Part shown: one piece after another, positions 1 through 8,387 of the stretch
Layout of the letters: each line of letters starts with the position of its first letter
How positions within the stretch are numbered: position 1 is the first letter of the stretch
Assembly (NCBI GenBank): GCA_018823745.1
Contig: JAHJHR010000002.1
Coordinates: forward strand, 62,001-126,000
Length of the DNA stretch: 64,000 bases
Source of the DNA: Alphaproteobacteria bacterium
GTDB taxonomy: Bacteria > Pseudomonadota > Alphaproteobacteria > Oceanibaculales > Oceanibaculaceae
Reading direction: 5' to 3'
Translations under genes and position numbers: made by a program
Notes under the pieces: model-generated
Databases searched by the model: none
What the model saw: the letters and a program-made list of their open reading frames with translations, nothing else
What the model was told of the DNA's origin: nothing

Positions 1-1460
1 GGCTTATCGTGAATGCCGAGCTTGTCGACAATCGTCTCGCTGGCCGTGTTCAGGCCGATCAACTCGACCTCGGCCCCCTCACGCCGGAATTTTAGGACAA
101 CCATGTCCACCGCGGCCACGCTGGAGATGTCCCAGATATGCGCGCGGCTGACATCGATGGTGACTTTTTCCAGCGCTTCCTTGAAATCGAAGGCGGCGGT
201 GAAATCCTCGACCGAGGCGAAGAACACTTGGCCTTCCACGATATAGGTGCGCGCCGCACCATCCTCGGACAGCGTCGAGGTGACGCGGAAGATCTGCGCG
301 ATCTTCCAGGCGAAGAAGATGCCCGACAGCAGCACGCCGACCAGCACGCCGATGGCGAGGTTATGCGTCGCCACCACGACCACCACGGTCGCCAGCATGA
401 CGATGCTGGAACTGCGCGGATGGTCCTTCAGATTGCGGATCGAGACCCAGGAGAAGGTGCCGATCGACACCATGATCATGATCGCGACCAGCGCCGCCAT
501 CGGGATCTGCTTCACCCAGTCGCCCAGCACCACGATCATGAACAAAAGGAAGATACCGGCGCAGAAGCAGGACAACCTCCCGCGCCCGCCCGACTTCACA
601 TTGATGATCGACTGGCCGATCATCGCGCAGCCCGCCATGCCGCCAATAAAGCCGGTCGCCGTATTGGCGATGCCCTGGCCGATGCATTCGCGGCGCTTGT
701 CGCTGGGGGTATCGGTCAGCTCATCGACGATGGAGGCGGTCATCAGCGATTCCAGCAGGCCGACGCCGGCGATGCCCGCCGAATAGGGCAGGATGATCCA
801 CAGCGTCTCCAGCGTCAGCGGAATGTCGGGGATCAGGAAGAACGGCAGGGTCGAGGGCAGCTCGCCCATGTCGCCGACCGTGCGCACCTCCAGCCCCAGC
901 CCGATGGACAGCGCCGTCAGCACCAGGATGCAGATCAGCGGCGATGGCACGATTTTGGTCAGGCGCGGGAACAGGTAGATGATGGCCAGCCCGCCGGCGA
1001 CCATCACATAGGTCAGCCAGGGCACGCCGATCAGCTCCGGAAGCTGCGCCATGAAGATCAGGATCGCCAGCGCGTTCACGAAGCCGGTCATCACCGAGCG
1101 CGAGACGAAGCGCATGACGAAATTCAGCTTCAGGATGCCGGCGGCGATCTGGATCAGCCCGGCCAGCACGGTGGCAGCCAGCAGATACTCCAACCCGTAA
1201 TTCTTCACCAGCGTGACCATCAGCACGGCGGTCGCAGCGGTGGCCGCCGAGATCATGCCCGGCCGGCCGCCGACAATCGCAATGATGACGGCAATCGAGA
1301 AGGAGGCGTAAAGCCCGATTTTCGGATCGACGCCGGCGATGATCGAAAAGGCGATGGCCTCCGGAATCAGCGCCAGGGCAACCACCAGGCCGGCGAGGAT
1401 ATCGCCGCGGATATTGCCGAGCCATTCATGGCGCAGCCGGCCGATAAAATCAAAATTCAA
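1..1460 (-). CDS. SulP family inorganic anion transporter (3' end cut by window)
   Basis: Membrane permease for sulfate, bicarbonate or a related anion. The reverse-strand translation begins [20 protein letters not shown] and continues into [20 protein letters not shown], the typical first SulP helix. A long run of hydrophobic segments follows, then a cytoplasmic STAS domain at the C-terminus ([19 protein letters not shown], then VELIGLN). There is no in-frame ATG near the beginning. I place the start at the TTG at 1460 because GGAG lies seven bases upstream. The 486 codons present are close to the normal length of short SulP proteins, so only a few residues are missing at the window edge. 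The transported ion cannot be read from sequence. Confidence 0.88.
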   Translation of the reverse strand, partial: MNFDFIGRLRHEWLGNIRGDILAGLVVALALIPEAIAFSIIAGVDPKIGLYASFSIAVIIAIVGGRPGMISAATAATAVLMVTLVKNYGLEYLLAATVLAGLIQIAAGILKLNFVMRFVSRSVMTGFVNALAILIFMAQLPELIGVPWLTYVMVAGGLAIIYLFPRLTKIVPSPLICILVLTALSIGLGLEVRTVGDMGELPSTLPFFLIPDIPLTLETLWIILPYSAGIAGVGLLESLMTASIVDELTDTPSDKRRECIGQGIANTATGFIGGMAGCAMIGQSIINVKSGGRGRLSCFCAGIFLLFMIVVLGDWVKQIPMAALVAIMIMVSIGTFSWVSIRNLKDHPRSSSIVMLATVVVVVATHNLAIGVLVGVLLSGIFFAWKIAQIFRVTSTLSEDGAARTYIVEGQVFFASVEDFTAAFDFKEALEKVTIDVSRAHIWDISSVAAVDMVVLKFRREGAEVELIGLNTASETIVDKLGIHDK

Positions 1461-1762
1461 CGGAGGTCTCCGGACAAGGACAGGCCGTGGTGGGCCAGCC
1501 GACAATCAAATGGGGGATTTAAAGACGAAACGTATCGTGTCGCAGGAAACGGCAGACCCGCTTTGCCGGGCGCCATCGGCACAGGCGATGGCGTGCCGCG
1601 CAGGGCGGCAAGGGCAAGATGCTATGGGCGGGTCGTAAGTTACATTGGCCTGAAGCTACTTTAGATACGTCTGAATGAGATAATGCTGCAACGCAGCAAA
1701 CAAGATTTACCTGTTGGGAGAACTTTATGCAACCTGACAGTGCGAGCCAATTACCTGAAGGA
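1461..1762. other. Intergenic region upstream of the SulP gene
   Basis: About 300 bases between the SulP start and the hairpin after the next gene. It should contain the SulP promoter on the minus strand. Apart from the weak 24-codon frame listed separately I see no RNA gene, repeat or recognisable operator. Confidence 0.4.
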
Positions 1763-1801
1763 CGGCGCAAGGCACACCCACTGAGTGCCTTGCGCCGATA
1801 G
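1727..1801 (+). CDS. Possible 24-residue small ORF (weak)
   Basis: A tiny reading frame (MQPDSASQLPEGRR...) starts with ATG six bases after a good GGGAG ribosome-binding sequence and ends at TAG 1799-1801. It spans the hairpin at 1763-1797. No family is recognised. The frame may be chance, because the hairpin also sits where a terminator for the neighbouring minus-strand gene is expected. It is listed only because the ribosome-binding site is better than random. Confidence 0.15.
   Translation: MQPDSASQLPEGRRKAHPLSALRR
1763..1797 (-). terminator. Strong hairpin after the beta-hydroxyacid dehydrogenase gene
   Basis: The arms CGGCGCAAGGCAC and GTGCCTTGCGCCG pair perfectly over 13 bases around a nine-base loop. 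The hairpin lies five bases past the stop of the minus-strand gene ending at 1803. There is no clear T-run on that strand, so it may be a transcript-end stabiliser rather than a classical intrinsic terminator. Confidence 0.5.
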
Positions 1802-1802
1802 A

Positions 1803-2717
1803 CTATTCCGCCGCCTGCTTCTTTGCGGCCGGAGTAAGTTCCAAATTGTTCAGCTTTTCCCACAGCTGGGCGACCGCCGTGTGGTCAGCGCCGGCGCCGA
1901 GATCGGCATAGGCCTTCTGCCACAGCTCGACGCAGGCATCGCCGAAGGGCGCCTGGATGCCGGTCTGGTGGGCGAGGTCCAGCGCCGTGCGCAGATCCTT
2001 TTCCATCAGGCCGAGGCCGAAGCCGGAATTGAACTGCCGGGACAGCACATATTGTTTCAGTTTCTTCTCGGTCGAATTGTTCCGGCCGGTGGAGGCGTTC
2101 AGCACATCAACCATGGCGTCCGGCGACAGGCCGAAGCGCGCGCCGATCTGCAACGCCTCGATGGAGGCGATCAGCCCGGCGGCCGAGACGTAGTTGTTCA
2201 GCGCCTTCATGGCATGGCCGGAGCCGAGCGGCCCGGTCTCGAACAGGCTCTGCCCCATCTTTTCCAGCAAGGGCCGGCAGCGCGCGATCGCGGCCTTGTC
2301 CTCGCCGCCGATCATGATCGCCAGCGTGCCATCCTTGGCGCGCGGCACACCGCCCGATACCGGGGCATCGACCAGCGCCAGACCCAGCTTCACCAGATCC
2401 TCGCCCAGTTCACGCGTGCCGATGGGGGCGGAGGAACTCATATCCAGCACGACGCTGCCTTTGGCCAGCGCCGGAGCAACCGCGTCCAGCACGACCTTGC
2501 GGACGATCTTGCCGTCCGGCAGCATGGTGATGACAACATCGCTGGCCTTGGCGAGAACAGCCATATCGGCGGTGGCGCTGGTCTTGAACTCGGCCGCGAA
2601 GCGATCCGCCACGCCGGGCGCGGCATCGGCGACGGTCAGGCTGTAGCCAGCTTCGGCGAGGCGGCGGGCCATCGGCCAGCCCATCTGGCCGAGGCCGATA
2701 AATCCGATACGATCCAT
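1803..2717 (-). CDS. NAD(P)-dependent beta-hydroxyacid dehydrogenase (3-hydroxyisobutyrate dehydrogenase family)
   Basis: This 304-residue protein oxidises a beta-hydroxy acid to its semialdehyde, or runs in reverse. The N-terminus IGFIGLGQMGWPMARRL is the GxGxxG Rossmann motif. VITMLPDG, the substrate loop DAPVSGGV and GSGHAMKALNNY with the catalytic lysine follow in the usual order, so all key residues are present. A strong ribosome-binding stretch (GGGGGAAACGAAGAA) precedes the ATG. It lies 18 bases after the stop of the alcohol dehydrogenase gene and is almost certainly co-transcribed with it, which suggests a catabolic pair. The exact substrate (3-hydroxyisobutyrate, tartronate semialdehyde or another) is not determined. 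Confidence 0.9.
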   Translation of the reverse strand: MDRIGFIGLGQMGWPMARRLAEAGYSLTVADAAPGVADRFAAEFKTSATADMAVLAKASDVVITMLPDGKIVRKVVLDAVAPALAKGSVVLDMSSSAPIGTRELGEDLVKLGLALVDAPVSGGVPRAKDGTLAIMIGGEDKAAIARCRPLLEKMGQSLFETGPLGSGHAMKALNNYVSAAGLIASIEALQIGARFGLSPDAMVDVLNASTGRNNSTEKKLKQYVLSRQFNSGFGLGLMEKDLRTALDLAHQTGIQAPFGDACVELWQKAYADLGAGADHTAVAQLWEKLNNLELTPAAKKQAAE

Positions 2718-2735
2718 TTCTTCGTTTCCCCCTGA

Positions 2736-3866
2736 TTATGGAATGATGACCTGGCGGATGGACACGCCATCGGCCAGACGGTCGAAGGCGGCATTAATCC
2801 CCTCCAACCCTTCAATTCGCTCTGACAGCAGCCGGTCGACCGGCAGGCGACCGCGCCGGAACATCTCGATATAGCGCGGAATATCGCGCAGCGGCACGCA
2901 ACCGCCGACATAGCTGCCCTTCAGCGTGCGCTCCTCGGCGACCAGCACGACCGGCGACAGGCTCATGCTCTTGGTCGGATTGGCGAGGCCGGCGGTAACC
3001 GTCATGCCGCCGCGCTTGGTGATTTTGTAGGCCAGCTCCAGCGCCGGGACCGAGCCCGCCATCTCGAAGGCGTAATCGACGCCGCCTTTGGTGGCTTCCC
3101 TGACCTTCTCGACGATATCGGCATCTTTGGCGTTGAAGGCATCCGTCGCGCCCAGCTGGCGCGCCATGTCCAGCTTGGACTCCAGCAGGTCGATGGCGAC
3201 AATCTGCTCCGCCCCGCACAGGATGGCCCCCAGCAGGGAATTCAGGCCGACACCGCCCAGCCCGATTACCGCCGCCTTGGTGCCCGGCTTCATCTGCGCC
3301 GTATTCACCACGGCACCGACGCCGGTCAGCACCGCGCAGCCGAACAGGGCCGCCTGCTCCCAGGGCAGTTCCTTGTCGATCTTGACGACAGAGCTGCGCG
3401 ACAGCACGGCATATTCGGCGAAGGCCGAGACGCCGACATGGTGGTTCACGTCATGGCCGTGACCGTCATGCAGTCGGTGCCCGCCGGACAGCAGCGCGCC
3501 CTTGCCATTCGCCGCCGCGCCTGGCTCGCACAGGGCTGGCCGGCCTTCGGCACAGGGCAGGCAATGGCCGCAGGACGGCACGAAGACCATGACGACGTGA
3601 TCGCCCTTCTGCAAATCCTCGACGCCCGGCCCGCATTCCAGCACCTCGCCGGCGGCCTCATGGCCCAGCGCCATCGGCATCGGGCGCGGCCGGTCGCCAT
3701 TGATCACCGACAGATCGGAATGACACAGCCCGGCGGCACGCACCCGGACCAGGATTTCGCCCGCCCCCGGCGGGTCCAGCTGCAAAGTCTCGATATGCAG
3801 CGGACGGCTCTCCGCATAGGGGCGTGGCAGCCCGATCTCATGCAGCACGGCGGCTTTCATCTGCAT
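2736..3866 (-). CDS. Zinc-dependent alcohol dehydrogenase (MDR superfamily)
   Basis: A 376-residue medium-chain dehydrogenase that oxidises alcohols to aldehydes with NAD(P). The catalytic zinc site is visible as AGLCHSD and GHEAAGEV. The structural zinc lobe is FVPSCGHCLPCAEGRPALC with four cysteines, and AVIGLGGVGLNSLLGA is the nucleotide-binding motif. The ATG at 3866 is preceded by GGGAGGG. It is the first gene of a two-gene unit with the beta-hydroxyacid dehydrogenase. Overall form resembles the class III-like or NDMA-type subfamily (GHGHDV-type insert before the Rossmann fold), but the substrate is not readable. Confidence 0.9.
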   Translation of the reverse strand: MQMKAAVLHEIGLPRPYAESRPLHIETLQLDPPGAGEILVRVRAAGLCHSDLSVINGDRPRPMPMALGHEAAGEVLECGPGVEDLQKGDHVVMVFVPSCGHCLPCAEGRPALCEPGAAANGKGALLSGGHRLHDGHGHDVNHHVGVSAFAEYAVLSRSSVVKIDKELPWEQAALFGCAVLTGVGAVVNTAQMKPGTKAAVIGLGGVGLNSLLGAILCGAEQIVAIDLLESKLDMARQLGATDAFNAKDADIVEKVREATKGGVDYAFEMAGSVPALELAYKITKRGGMTVTAGLANPTKSMSLSPVVLVAEERTLKGSYVGGCVPLRDIPRYIEMFRRGRLPVDRLLSERIEGLEGINAAFDRLADGVSIRQVIIP

Positions 3867-3972
3867 GGCACCCTCCCTTGGTCGTTACCTGTTCTTGCTT
3901 GGGGGCGATCATAGACCAGCCCCGGCAGGGCAAGGGTCAGAAAAAAGGCATGCCCCGCCTTCACTTGAAGGG

Positions 3973-5850
3973 CTATTGGCGCAACAGGGCTGTCCTGAGA
4001 CGCTGCAGCAGCCCGGGCCGTGGGGGCACAGGCGGCTCGTCCGCCCTGTCATTACCATCCACCGTAACGGGCCGGCGGCGCAGCCGGGCGACCAGCGTCG
4101 CCAGGCGGCCGCTCAGCCCCGGCGGCAACAGGTGCAGCTTGCCCGGCTCCAGCACCAGACCGACCTCGGTGATCTGCTCGTCCTGGATCGCGCGGATCAC
4201 CAGCTCCACCGTGCCAATGGCCACCCGGTCACCGATACTGGGGGAGTTCGGCAGAAGATTGGCCAGAAGCTGGCCAACAGTTAGATCGCGCTGCTGGCGG
4301 TTGACCGGCAAATCATACTCATCGGCCAGGCTGCCCATCTTCTTCGTGCCCGCGAAGACGAAATCGCCCAGCCGGACCTCGCGCCGTGCGTAGCCACGCC
4401 GGCCGGAGAACAGCTTGTCGGCGGCCAGCGCCTCTTCCGGCGGGCAGAGCAGAAGCACGTAGTCGCCGGGATACAGTGCCTCGATCTTGTATTTCGGCAC
4501 CACTGATCCGTCACGCAGCACCACGATCAGGCGGACACGCGGTGGCAGCTGGATGTTGCGGAACGGCTTGCTGACCGCGGTCGCCGTCTCGGTCAACCGA
4601 TAGCCGACCAGATCGCGGTCAATCTGGGGCGACAGATCGAGATCGACGCGGCCTTCCGCCTCGCTGACCGGCGGCAGTTCCAGATTCAGCCGGCGGGCGA
4701 CCAGCGGTATGGTCCAGCCCTGCAGCAGCAGCGACAGCAGCACCACGATGAAGGTGACGTTGAAATACTGCATCGCGTTGTCCAGGCCACCCAGGACCGG
4801 GATGATCGCGAGGAAGATCGGCACCGCGCCCCGCAACCCGACCCAGGAGATGAACAGCTTTTCCTCCCGCGTGAAGCTGAAGGGCAGCAGGCAGATAAAG
4901 GTGGCGATCGGCCGGGCGATGAAGATCAGCACCAGCGCGATGATGGTGCCCGGAACGATATCCTCGACCAGCGAACTTGGGGTCACCAGCAGGCCGAGGA
5001 TCAGGAACATGACGATCTGGCTGATCCAGGCCATTCCGTCATGGAACCGGCGGATCAGCTGATTGGCGCGCAGCCGGCGGTTGCCAGCCACGATGCCTGC
5101 CAGATAGACCGCCAGGAAGCCACTGCCACCGGTTACCTGCGTCAGGCCGAACATGGCGCAGGCCGCCGCGATAACAAAGACCGGGTAGAGGCCGGGGGCA
5201 AGATCCAGCCGGTTCACCAGCACTGCCAGCAACAAGCCGCCGCCAATGCCGAAGACAGCGCCCAGCCCAAGCTGCAGCAGGAAGCTGTGCAGCACGGTGA
5301 AGGTGATGTCACCACCGCCGGCCACCACCAGCTCCACCAGCGTGATCGTCAGGAACACCGCCATCGGGTCGTTGACGCCGGATTCGACCTCCAGCGTCGC
5401 CCCCAGCCGGCGCCGCAGCTCCATACCGCGTTGATGCAGCAACAGGAACACGGCCGCCGCGTCGGTCGAGGCGACGATGGCGCCGGTCAGCAATCCGGCC
5501 AGCGGGCTGAGGTCGAGCAGGAAGATCGCGGCACCGCCGGTAATCGCTGCCGTCAGCAGGACGCCCAGGCTGGCCAGTACCGAGGCCGGTCCCCAGGCAA
5601 CGCGAATCGAGCGCAGCGGGGTGCGCAAGCCACCATCGAACAGGATGATCGCCAGCGCCAGGCTGCCGATGAGATAGGCGCTTTCGAAATTGTCGAATTG
5701 CACCCCCAGCCCGTCCTCGCCGGCCACCATGCCGAGCCCCAGGAAGACCAGCAGCAGGGGCGCGCCAATACGCGACGACAGCATTCCGGCAAGGATGCTG
5801 ACAAGCAACAGGGCGCTGCCCAACAAGATCAGTTGGTTGGCAATATCCAT
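3973..5850 (-). CDS. Potassium/proton antiporter, CPA1 type (CvrA/NhaP2-like)
   Basis: An inner-membrane cation/proton antiporter of about 625 residues. The N-terminal two thirds is a Na+/H+-exchanger domain of roughly twelve hydrophobic segments, including GLRTPLRS, STDAAAVFLLL and the central VESGVNDPMAV. An RCK_C (TrkA-C) nucleotide-binding domain follows (IEALYPGDYVLLLCPPEE). Last comes a CorC/HlyC-type domain (GDRVAIGTVELVIRAIQDEQI). This three-part order is the pattern of the CvrA/NhaP2 family, which exports K+ during osmotic or pH stress. I chose the ATG at 5850; a GTG at 5880 in the same frame would add ten residues. It is divergent from the response regulator gene. Confidence 0.88.
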   Translation of the reverse strand: MDIANQLILLGSALLLVSILAGMLSSRIGAPLLLVFLGLGMVAGEDGLGVQFDNFESAYLIGSLALAIILFDGGLRTPLRSIRVAWGPASVLASLGVLLTAAITGGAAIFLLDLSPLAGLLTGAIVASTDAAAVFLLLHQRGMELRRRLGATLEVESGVNDPMAVFLTITLVELVVAGGGDITFTVLHSFLLQLGLGAVFGIGGGLLLAVLVNRLDLAPGLYPVFVIAAACAMFGLTQVTGGSGFLAVYLAGIVAGNRRLRANQLIRRFHDGMAWISQIVMFLILGLLVTPSSLVEDIVPGTIIALVLIFIARPIATFICLLPFSFTREEKLFISWVGLRGAVPIFLAIIPVLGGLDNAMQYFNVTFIVVLLSLLLQGWTIPLVARRLNLELPPVSEAEGRVDLDLSPQIDRDLVGYRLTETATAVSKPFRNIQLPPRVRLIVVLRDGSVVPKYKIEALYPGDYVLLLCPPEEALAADKLFSGRRGYARREVRLGDFVFAGTKKMGSLADEYDLPVNRQQRDLTVGQLLANLLPNSPSIGDRVAIGTVELVIRAIQDEQITEVGLVLEPGKLHLLPPGLSGRLATLVARLRRRPVTVDGNDRADEPPVPPRPGLLQRLRTALLRQ

Positions 5851-6109
5851 CGGCACCGGCACAACGAAAAATAGGATCACGACGCCAGGGCGCGCCGCAG
5901 CTCCGTCATTATTGACGACAGAGTCGCCAATAACAAAGCTTTGCGACGGAATAATGGTGGAAGGAGCTACGGCGAATTGACAGCCGGCGGCAGATCACCG
6001 CACTGTGCCACTGAGGAATATCAATCGCCTGGGTCGCATAATGGGGGGCTGCTTGCCCCCATAAGAATCACGCGCCTTTACTATATGCCTTGCTTCATGA
6101 TCGGGCAAA
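5851..6109. other. Divergent intergenic region
   Basis: This region lies between the antiporter and response regulator starts and must hold promoters for both directions. I see no confident operator, RNA or repeat in it. Confidence 0.4.
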
Positions 6110-6484
6110 ATGGCTCAATTGCTGCTTATTGACGATGACGCGCTGGTCCGGTCGACCCTGCGCCAGATTCTCGAACGCGCCGGTCACACCGTGCTGGAAG
6201 CCAGCAATGGCGGCGAGGGGCTGACTCGGCTCGCCGGACAGGCCATCGACCTGATGATCACCGACATCATCATGCCGGAGAAGGAAGGCGTCGAAACCAT
6301 CGTCGAGACCCGCAAGCGCCATCCGACGCTGCCGATCATCGCCATTTCCGGCGGGGGCAGGACCAAGAACATGGATTTCCTGGACGTCGCCCGTCAGGTC
6401 GGCGCCACCGAAACCCTGGCCAAGCCGTTTCGCCCGCAGATTCTGGTCGAGCTTGTGGCGAAGTTGCTGACGAAGTCGCCCTGA
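6110..6484 (+). CDS. Single-domain response regulator (CheY-like receiver)
   Basis: A 124-residue protein made only of a receiver domain. The acidic pocket LLLIDDDALVRS (residues 5-16), phospho-acceptor D52 in MITDIIMPEKEG, the switch segment IAISGGGR and K105 in AKPFRP are all present. It has no output domain, so it should work by protein contact or phosphorelay. Its stop is 20 bases from the stop of the convergent degenerate GGDEF-EAL gene. The partner kinase is not adjacent. Confidence 0.92.
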   Translation: MAQLLLIDDDALVRSTLRQILERAGHTVLEASNGGEGLTRLAGQAIDLMITDIIMPEKEGVETIVETRKRHPTLPIIAISGGGRTKNMDFLDVARQVGATETLAKPFRPQILVELVAKLLTKSP

Positions 6485-6504
6485 ACCTGCCAGAAAAGCG
6501 CCCC

Positions 6505-8283
6505 TTAACTTGCTGGCGGCGCGTATAAATCCCTCACCTCGAAGCGCCGTATCCCCCGCAGCTCGTTTACCGGCTCGGCAATGATCGGCCCGTCGATGTA
6601 ATCGACACCGGCGCTGACAGCGACGCTGGCCAGGCTGACCGTCGGGCAATGGCGAAGATAGGTCCGCAAGCCGGCCTCATTCGCCCGCTCGATGAATTTC
6701 TCGATCTTGCGGGTGATCACGGCTTCCTTTTGCTGGTAGTCGTTCAGTGCCCCGCCGACGCCAAACACGCCCATCCCCTTCAGGCTGGACAGGTTCACAT
6801 CTTCCAGTGAATCCCGCAGCAGCACCGCCCGGCCATAGGGTTTCAATGCCGCAATCACCGGGGCGATTTGCGATTGCCAGACACCGGCGGGGGCGCCGAC
6901 GAGTTCCCAGACGATAAAGCGGCGCATCTCTGCCGATGCCATCCGGCAGATCGACAGGTAATTCTGCAGCCGCGTCGTCGCGTTCAATGTGGTGTGGTGC
7001 ACCGGCACGCAGACCACGCTGCGCAGGTTCTGCGCCAGGGAGGTGCGCAGCGCCGCAAGCGCGCTCAACAACACCACACGATCAATCATCGCCACCAGGG
7101 CAGGATCACTGTCCGGCGGCAGGATTTCCGATGGCGCCAGCAGCACCCCGCCTTCCGCAACCATCAGTTCGAACCAATAGGCGGAAACGACCTGCTTGGT
7201 CGCATGCCAGGCCGGAATGAAGTGATAATCGATCTGCTGGCCAGTCGACAGGGTCGCCCCGGTTGACACTTGCGGACCGCCCACTCCCGGGCCGCTCTTC
7301 ACAGCAGGGGAGCCGATGGTCTCCCCTGCACGCGGAGCCGGATTGATCGGCGGAAAGAAACCCAAATCCGATTCGGATGAGACACGCGGCACGCTGTCCA
7401 GGAAGGAGGCCGGGGCCGACCTGGGGGCAGCATCCGCCGCCATGGCCTCCGCAAAACGCTGGCCGAGAACCGGCGTCGTCAGTGGCACAAAAGCCTCGCC
7501 CTCGATTTTGCCCAGATTCGCCGCCAGTTGCCGGGCCCGCTCCTCCGGGCTGAAATTCTGGCCCAGCCGCGCCATCAGACGATCCTCCAGCCCCTGGAAG
7601 ACATCCAGCCTGGCCCCGGTTTCAGCCGGCGCTGCCGGCAAAGGGGCGGCAGCCGGCTGGCCGCCCGGCATCCGGGTCCCGGCGACCGGGCGCTCCATCG
7701 CTGCGCGCGCGGATGAATAGGGCATGCCCTCTGTCAGGACTTGCTTCAACGGGTCAAGCGCATCGACCGTTCGAAAGGTAATGGCATTTTGCGGATCGAC
7801 GAAGGCATAGCACAGGCAATGCTCCACCATGCCGCTGTCTTCACCGACGATAGTGGAGAGCACCTCTTCCGTGACCAGTTGGGCCCGTCTCCGTGCCTCT
7901 CGCGGATCGCCGCGCAGGAACATGACAAGGCAGTCGCCACCGTATTTGATCGCGATGTCGCCCTTGCCGAGATGACGCTTGGTGGCGGTATCGCAGAGTT
8001 TCAGGATGCTGCTATGCGCCGCCGCCCAGCGGTCGCCCAGGCGCAGACGGATTTCCGACAGGCTAAGAATGAAAAGACGCTCATGCGCGACCATCGGCCG
8101 GGCGCTGAACATCTGTACCAGGTCTGCCTGAAGCTGTTCAAAGCTGCGGACATCTCCGGCGGCATCCTGTTCGCCCGTCAGATTCTGAAGCAACCCTGAG
8201 AAGCTGTTGCGCTCGAACCCGTTCTGGACCTCAGTGCCGTCTTCCGTAACGAAAAGTTGTTTCAGCTTTTTCCAGGCACTCAA
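6505..8283 (-). CDS. Degenerate GGDEF-EAL family protein, probably catalytically inactive
   Basis: A 592-residue cytoplasmic protein with no signal peptide or membrane segment. Residues about 65-160 look like a GGDEF fold in which the signature is YGGDCLVMF (GGDCL instead of GGDEF). A proline/alanine-rich linker follows. The last 240 residues follow the EAL fold: FELMVAEGGVLLAPSEILP matches the EAL strand, VCVPVHHTTL takes the place of the NLS strand, GVFGVGG takes the place of DDFGTG, and YIDGPIIAEP resembles the terminal QGYxxxRP strand. Most metal and substrate residues are gone, so it is more likely a receptor or scaffold than an enzyme. This assignment is by pattern only. A CtrA-like box lies about 70 bases upstream. 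Confidence 0.65.
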   Translation of the reverse strand: MSAWKKLKQLFVTEDGTEVQNGFERNSFSGLLQNLTGEQDAAGDVRSFEQLQADLVQMFSARPMVAHERLFILSLSEIRLRLGDRWAAAHSSILKLCDTATKRHLGKGDIAIKYGGDCLVMFLRGDPREARRRAQLVTEEVLSTIVGEDSGMVEHCLCYAFVDPQNAITFRTVDALDPLKQVLTEGMPYSSARAAMERPVAGTRMPGGQPAAAPLPAAPAETGARLDVFQGLEDRLMARLGQNFSPEERARQLAANLGKIEGEAFVPLTTPVLGQRFAEAMAADAAPRSAPASFLDSVPRVSSESDLGFFPPINPAPRAGETIGSPAVKSGPGVGGPQVSTGATLSTGQQIDYHFIPAWHATKQVVSAYWFELMVAEGGVLLAPSEILPPDSDPALVAMIDRVVLLSALAALRTSLAQNLRSVVCVPVHHTTLNATTRLQNYLSICRMASAEMRRFIVWELVGAPAGVWQSQIAPVIAALKPYGRAVLLRDSLEDVNLSSLKGMGVFGVGGALNDYQQKEAVITRKIEKFIERANEAGLRTYLRHCPTVSLASVAVSAGVDYIDGPIIAEPVNELRGIRRFEVRDLYAPPAS

Positions 8284-8349
8284 GGAAGTCTCCCCATATA
8301 CAGGGATAGATGTAATGAGTATTGCCCGGAAACCCTATCTCTTTCGCTG

Positions 8350-8364
8350 TAAATAACCTGTTAA
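8350..8364 (-). promoter_or_regulatory. CtrA-like box upstream of the degenerate GGDEF-EAL gene
   Basis: The minus strand reads TTAA-CAGGTTA-TTTA, seven of eight matches to the TTAA-N7-TTAA CtrA consensus of alphaproteobacteria. It lies 67-81 bases upstream of the ATG at 8283. It is only a sequence match; binding is inferred. Confidence 0.3.
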
Positions 8365-8387
8365 CGGCGATAAATAATCATCCTGCC

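Noticed and set aside
138..1664. 508-codon open frame on the plus strand opposite the SulP gene
   Set aside because: It is the antisense shadow of the SulP gene. Its product is a His/Arg/Asp-rich low-complexity string typical of the opposite strand of GC-rich coding DNA.
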